35,444 bases of DNA from Chloroflexota bacterium (GTDB lineage Bacteria; Chloroflexota; Dormibacteria; CF-121), in NCBI GenBank assembly GCA_005881715.1, contig VBEE01000063.1, positions 1 through 35,444 of the forward strand. Direction: 5' to 3'. A program made the position numbers and the translations under genes. A model generated the notes under the pieces. The model made no database searches and was not told where the DNA came from. It saw only the letters and a list, made by a program, of their open reading frames with translations. Shown here piece after piece: positions 31,538 to 35,444 of this stretch; within the stretch, counting starts at the first letter, position 1, and the number at the start of each line of letters is the position of its first letter.

Positions 31538-32458
31538 TCAAGGGCCCGCACCTCGCGCCTCCCGCAACCAGGCTGCAACGCGATCCGACTCCATGACCGT
31601 AAGCGCCCGATTCCATCGCGTCGTGTAGTAGTCAGTGAAATCGAAATCCAGCGTCGAGATCTTGGCCTGGATGGCTCCCCAGAGCGTCCAGCCGACGTCG
31701 GACATGAGGGCAAAGAGGTTCATCCGGGCGAGTTGCTGCCGGTCCAGCCGGCCAAAGTACGCCTCGCACAGGACCGCTCGCAACTCATCGTCGAGGCTCG
31801 CCTCCTGCGCCGTGTTGCCCAGGTCGAAGCACGCATCATTGTTCCCGCTGAGCTCGTAATCGACGATCCGCAAGCACTGCCCGTCGTCGATGAAGTTCTC
31901 GCAGAGCAGGTCATTGTGACAGGACACGTTGGGGAGCGCCCCAACCCGGACCGCCCGCTCGATTTCCGCCAGCAGGGGCAGCCGCTGCCGGTAATCGGCG
32001 GGGATCCGGACCTGGTGCTCCTCGACGATCTGGAGGTAGGCCTCGATCAGCCGGAACATGTCGAACGCCTTCAGGAAGGGAGACGCGGCGTGCAGGCGCT
32101 TGAACGACTCGGCCATTCGCCGCACCATCCGCTCCGACTGCAGGGTCTCGGCCGACATCGTCGGACCGGGGATGAACTCGAGAACCATGACGTCAAGCTG
32201 CGGGACATGCTCCAGAACGGCCGGTCCGATGCCGGTGCTGGCCGCCGCCCTGGCGTTATAGACCTCATTGACCCGGTCGATCGACAGCAATTCCGTCGAC
32301 GTCCCGGGGATCCGCATCACGTACCGCTCGCGGCCGGCTTCGACCAGGTAGTTCTCGTTGGTCAACCCGCCCGACAGCGGAGAGATCTTGACGTCCTTGC
32401 CTCGCCACAGCGAGACGCGTCCGGCCGCGGCCTCAGCTCGCGACAGGCTTTGCGTCAT
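31538..32458 (-). CDS. Choline/ethanolamine kinase-like phosphotransferase (APH fold)
   Basis: 306 residues. N-lobe LSGGLTNENYLVEAG...YVMRIPG matches the LicA/choline-kinase glycine loop and Lys/Arg strand. The C-lobe catalytic site is SCHNDLLCENF (catalytic Asp in HND) and metal-binding Asp in IVDYELSGNND, with CFDLGN after it. It would phosphorylate a small amino alcohol such as choline or ethanolamine, or an aminoglycoside-like molecule; the NDACFDLGN form favours the choline-kinase group. ATG 32458 overlaps the FAD-GcvT gene upstream by 26 nt. In this operon a quaternary or amino alcohol substrate makes sense, but it is an inference. Confidence 0.88.
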   Translation of the reverse strand: MTQSLSRAEAAAGRVSLWRGKDVKISPLSGGLTNENYLVEAGRERYVMRIPGTSTELLSIDRVNEVYNARAAASTGIGPAVLEHVPQLDVMVLEFIPGPTMSAETLQSERMVRRMAESFKRLHAASPFLKAFDMFRLIEAYLQIVEEHQVRIPADYRQRLPLLAEIERAVRVGALPNVSCHNDLLCENFIDDGQCLRIVDYELSGNNDACFDLGNTAQEASLDDELRAVLCEAYFGRLDRQQLARMNLFALMSDVGWTLWGAIQAKISTLDFDFTDYYTTRWNRALTVMESDRVAAWLREARGAGP

Positions 32459-34883
32459 GGCCGACCAGTTGCTCGCGCTTCAGCACGGCGTCAGTGCTGA
32501 CCTCGGCCGGCACGCGCCGGCCGAATAACTCCACCTCGACCTGCGCTCCGGGCCCCAGTCCGACCGGCAGATAGCTGTATGCGATGTTGCGCCGGACGGT
32601 GAATCCATACGCGCAGCTGCGGACCCGGCCGACGATCGAACCATCGGCATAGACCGCCTCTCCGCCATAGATGGTCGCGTACTCGTGGTCGCCGACCAGC
32701 AGGGTGCGCAAACGCCGCGTGATGCCAGCAGCCTTCGCCGCCAGGAGCGCCTCCCGTCCATTGAATTCGCCCTTGTCGAACCGGACGCAGAACCCGAGCC
32801 CGGCCTCCAGCGGATTGTCGAGGAGGGTGAGGTCGGAGCCGTAGTACCGGTAACCCTTCTCCATCCGAAGCGAGTCCAGCGCTCGGTAGCCACCCGGCCG
32901 AATGCCAAACGTTTCCCCGGCGGCCATCAAGCGATCCCACACCTGCACCGCGACGCGGGGATCGAGATAGAACTCCCACCCCAGCTCGCCGACGTAGGTC
33001 ACGCGCTGGGCGAAGACAGCGAATCCCGCGATCCGGATGTCGCGTGCCTGCATGAACGGGAAACCTCCCTCCGACACGTCGTCGTCGGTGACGCCCTCCA
33101 GCACCGCACGGGCATGCGGGCCCCAGATTCCGACGACGCATAGATCCTCCGTTGTCTCGCGCAAATCAACCCGCCCATCCTCCTCGCGTTGCTCCAGGCG
33201 CAGCCACCCCAGGTCGCTGTTCACATATCCGGCACCGGTGATCAGCCTGAAGCGATGCGGGCCGAGCCGGGTGATCGTGACGTCCCCCGCGATTCCGCCG
33301 CGGCGGTCGAGCAGCTGGGTGTAGACGACACTCCCAACCGGCCTGGCGATCAGGTTGCCCGTGACACGTTCGAGCAGCGGGAGCGCGCCCGGACCGTCTA
33401 GCTCGACCTTCCCGAACGATGTCATGTCGATGATCCCGACCCGTTCGCGGAACGCGCGATGCTCCTCTGCCTGCAGCTCGAACCATGGCGGACGGGTCCA
33501 GCCGAAGCGCCGCTGGTCTGCGCCTGCCCGCCGCCAGGGCCTGTCCGGCTCGAAGTGCTCGGGCCGTTCCCAGCCATGTTTTTGTCCGAAGACCGCGCCC
33601 AGGTCCTGGACCCGGTGGTGCAGGGCGCTCGTCCGGCGCGGCCGGCCCCACTCGTCGGCGTCGTACGGATAGCGGAGGAAGTAGTAATAGCGGTACGCCT
33701 CTCTCGCCAGCTCGGCCACATAACGATGGTCGCGATGGACCGGGCCGAAGCGCCAGGGCCGGTAGGCATAGAGGTCGAGCTCGCTGTCTCCCGCGGTGAT
33801 CAGCTCAGCCAGCGATTTCCCGATTCCGCCGGCGCCGCCAAACCCGTTCAACGACAGCCCGGCCGCCATGAAGAGCCCACGTACGCCCGGCACCGGACCC
33901 AGCAGGGGATTCGCGTCGGGGGTCATGGCGTCCGGATGACAGACGAGCTTCACGATCCCGGCCTCGCTGATGAAGGGAAACCGCCGCGCCGCCCCCGCGA
34001 GCAGGGGCTCGAACCGATGCTGGTCAGGCGGCAGAGAAGTTCCGGCGTGCTCCCAGGGAACGCCGTCGATCCATCGCGCGTTTGGGTCCAGCTCGTAGCC
34101 GCCCAGCACCACGCCGCCCGCCTCGGCCTTCCCATAGATGAGGTTGTCTGGGTCGCGGAAGCAGGGCATCTCTGGCGGCAGCTCGGCGCCCTCGACCGCC
34201 TGCAGCGCGGCGTGCTGGTGATCGACCGGGGTGGAGACGACGAATGCTCCGGCCATCGCCGCCACCTGCGGGGCCCAGATGCCACATGCGATCACCACCA
34301 CCTCGGCCTCGATCCGCCCGGTCTCCGTCCGGACCGCCCGGACGGCGCCGGCCGAGGACAGCTCGATCCCGGTCACCCGCGTCCCGGTCAGCACCTTGAC
34401 TCCGAGGTCGCGGGCGGCCTTCGCCAGGGCGAAGGTGGCCGTATGCGGATCGATGGCCCCGTCCCCCGGCACCCAGACCGCACCAAACAACGAGTCTTTA
34501 CTGATCGCCGGCATCAGCCGCGCGGCTTGCTCAGGCGAAACGACTTCGACGTCGAGCCCTATCGCTCGGGCGCGGCTCACGCCACGCTGCTGCTCCAACA
34601 GTTGCTCGCGACTGGAGGCAAAGCGAAGGCTACCGACGGTCTCAAAGATGCCCAGCCGGCGATAGAGCTCGATGCTGTAACGACGGAACCGCATCATGGT
34701 GGGTGAGGGGTTGAACTGGGTGACCAGCCCGGCCGCATGACAGGTCGAGCCGCTGGTCAGCTCGGCTTTCTCCAGCAGCACCGTATCTCGCCAGCCGGCC
34801 TGCGCCAGATGGTAGGCGACGCTGGTGCCGGTAATTCCGCCGCCGATCACGATGGCGCGCGCACGGCTCGGTAGTTGAGTCAT
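32433..34883 (-). CDS. FAD oxidase - GcvT fusion, second paralogue (dimethylglycine/sarcosine dehydrogenase type)
   Basis: 816 residues. DAO domain (about 8-380): FAD motif IGGGITGTSVAYHL and His49 in SGSTCHAAGLVTQF, closer than its paralogue to the covalent-FAD motif of dimethylglycine dehydrogenase. An FAO_M-like linker follows, then GcvT domains (about 430-816) with YVGELGWEFYLDP, SLRMEKGYRYYGSD and the C-terminal barrel. It oxidatively removes an N-methyl group and loads the one-carbon unit on tetrahydrofolate; without folate it would release formaldehyde. It lacks the Pro-rich repeat insertions seen in the paralogue at 26203-28797. It lies 32 nt after the permease gene and overlaps the kinase gene. 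Confidence 0.93.
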   Translation of the reverse strand: MTQLPSRARAIVIGGGITGTSVAYHLAQAGWRDTVLLEKAELTSGSTCHAAGLVTQFNPSPTMMRFRRYSIELYRRLGIFETVGSLRFASSREQLLEQQRGVSRARAIGLDVEVVSPEQAARLMPAISKDSLFGAVWVPGDGAIDPHTATFALAKAARDLGVKVLTGTRVTGIELSSAGAVRAVRTETGRIEAEVVVIACGIWAPQVAAMAGAFVVSTPVDHQHAALQAVEGAELPPEMPCFRDPDNLIYGKAEAGGVVLGGYELDPNARWIDGVPWEHAGTSLPPDQHRFEPLLAGAARRFPFISEAGIVKLVCHPDAMTPDANPLLGPVPGVRGLFMAAGLSLNGFGGAGGIGKSLAELITAGDSELDLYAYRPWRFGPVHRDHRYVAELAREAYRYYYFLRYPYDADEWGRPRRTSALHHRVQDLGAVFGQKHGWERPEHFEPDRPWRRAGADQRRFGWTRPPWFELQAEEHRAFRERVGIIDMTSFGKVELDGPGALPLLERVTGNLIARPVGSVVYTQLLDRRGGIAGDVTITRLGPHRFRLITGAGYVNSDLGWLRLEQREEDGRVDLRETTEDLCVVGIWGPHARAVLEGVTDDDVSEGGFPFMQARDIRIAGFAVFAQRVTYVGELGWEFYLDPRVAVQVWDRLMAAGETFGIRPGGYRALDSLRMEKGYRYYGSDLTLLDNPLEAGLGFCVRFDKGEFNGREALLAAKAAGITRRLRTLLVGDHEYATIYGGEAVYADGSIVGRVRSCAYGFTVRRNIAYSYLPVGLGPGAQVEVELFGRRVPAEVSTDAVLKREQLVGHDAKPVAS

Positions 34884-34915
34884 GCGCGCGCCGCTCCGCT
34901 CAGAACGTCGAAGAA

Positions 34916-35444
34916 CTACTCAACCGGGATCTCTCGGTGAATCCGGGCCAGGTCGATGCCCTGATTCTTGCGGATCACTCGCGCAGCTACATAGATGGCG
35001 ATCGCCAAGAGGTAGGTGCCTGCGAAATAAACGAGTGTGGACGGGTTGGATATGTGAACCTTGGACCCGGTCACGTCAACTAGCTGGGTACCGTAGATGG
35101 CACTGAAGGACCACTCGGCCAGCATAAAGAGCAGGAAGGCCGCGCTGACCAGACCTGTGATGGTGATGACCGGGACGCCGACGATCTTGTAACGAGCGAT
35201 CGGCGAGTTCTGGAAGATGTCAGGGCGCCGCCAGGGCAGGATAGCCCCGGCGATCGAAGTCCCCAGGAAGGTGATCGCGATCACGCCAGTCGCCCAGAGA
35301 AACCAGGTCTGGATGCTTGGTGCAAAGGACCAGGCGAGACTTATCAGAATCGCCGGCACGATCATGAGGAGCAGTGCACCGTACGGCACTCGGCGCTTCG
35401 AGGAGATGTTCGCTGCGAACTCGGGCAGCACCCGGTCGAAGGCG
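34916..35444 (-). CDS. APC-superfamily amino acid/amine permease, C-terminal part
   Basis: The frame is open to the window edge; the track's start at 35431 is internal. The visible 175 residues begin AFDRVLPEFAA, the conserved cytoplasmic loop of APC permeases, then hold about four membrane helices (LLLMIVPAILISLAWSF, WFLWATGVIAITFLGTSIAGAI, VPVITITGLVSAAFLLFMLAEWSF, LVYFAGTYLLAIAIYVAARVI) and a basic cytoplasmic tail ending REIPVE. Family members carry amino acids and amines by proton or sodium symport or exchange. As the first visible gene of the catabolic operon it probably imports the methylated substrate. The ligand-binding helices lie outside the window. Confidence 0.85.
   Translation of the reverse strand, partial: AFDRVLPEFAANISSKRRVPYGALLLMIVPAILISLAWSFAPSIQTWFLWATGVIAITFLGTSIAGAILPWRRPDIFQNSPIARYKIVGVPVITITGLVSAAFLLFMLAEWSFSAIYGTQLVDVTGSKVHISNPSTLVYFAGTYLLAIAIYVAARVIRKNQGIDLARIHREIPVE

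Overview
High-GC bacterial chromosome segment, 35.4 kb, almost fully coding. No rRNA, tRNA, CRISPR array, IS element or phage gene was seen, and no gene-free stretch exceeds about 140 bp. The organism is probably a high-GC, soil-type Terrabacterium of the Chloroflexota/Dormibacterota kind. This is an inference from four things: a type IV pilus (T4P) locus with no secretin or pilotin, a PPi-type phosphofructokinase, many genes with a TANNNT box 6-9 nt before the start codon and no Shine-Dalgarno (leaderless style), and methylated-amine catabolism genes.

Region 1 (1-5.8 kb): the tail of a probable subtilase with a strong terminator; a hybrid histidine kinase/response-regulator pair (minus strand); then plus-strand endonuclease III, a small membrane protein and a PPi-type phosphofructokinase.

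Region 2 (5.8-18.8 kb): a type IV pilus locus wrapped in c-di-GMP enzymes. A diguanylate cyclase with an N-terminal HTH and a degenerate HD domain (5783-8173) is divergent from a response-regulator HD-GYP phosphodiesterase (8220-9230). The minus-strand pil cluster runs pilT, a small HTH protein, pilB (with a c-di-GMP-binding-type MshEN domain), pilC, three minor-pilin-like genes, pilM, a 49-aa micro-PilN-like ORF and the major pilin. Most junctions overlap. pilM is split by a perfect 13-bp tandem duplication; deleting one copy restores the frame. Next to pilT lies a plus-strand protein that is only the N-terminal four-cysteine domain of a prepilin peptidase, then a membrane GGDEF protein, then a Thr-Pro-repeat membrane protein.

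Region 3 (18.9-23.9 kb): a HIT protein, an MtaB-type tRNA methylthiotransferase and RsmE (minus strand); divergent from these is a membrane HD-GYP-GAF-GGDEF protein; then a stand-alone receiver protein with a textbook sigma70-type promoter.

Region 4 (24-35.4 kb, all minus strand): a probable catabolic operon for methylated amines or betaines: APC-type permease (partial), FAD oxidase-GcvT fusion, choline-kinase-like phosphotransferase, iron alcohol dehydrogenase, MttB-superfamily methyltransferase, a second FAD-GcvT fusion, aldehyde dehydrogenase and a nucleotidyltransferase-fold protein that seems to start at CTG. The second FAD-GcvT gene carries palindromic GC-rich repeat elements inserted in frame at two places. 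The likely logic is uptake, demethylation to tetrahydrofolate or formaldehyde, and oxidation of the aldehydes. No corrinoid protein or corrinoid activator is in the window.

The most notable items are the reversible-looking pilM lesion, the micro-PilN and split PilD-like proteins in a c-di-GMP-linked pilus locus, and the in-frame palindromic insertions in an enzyme gene.
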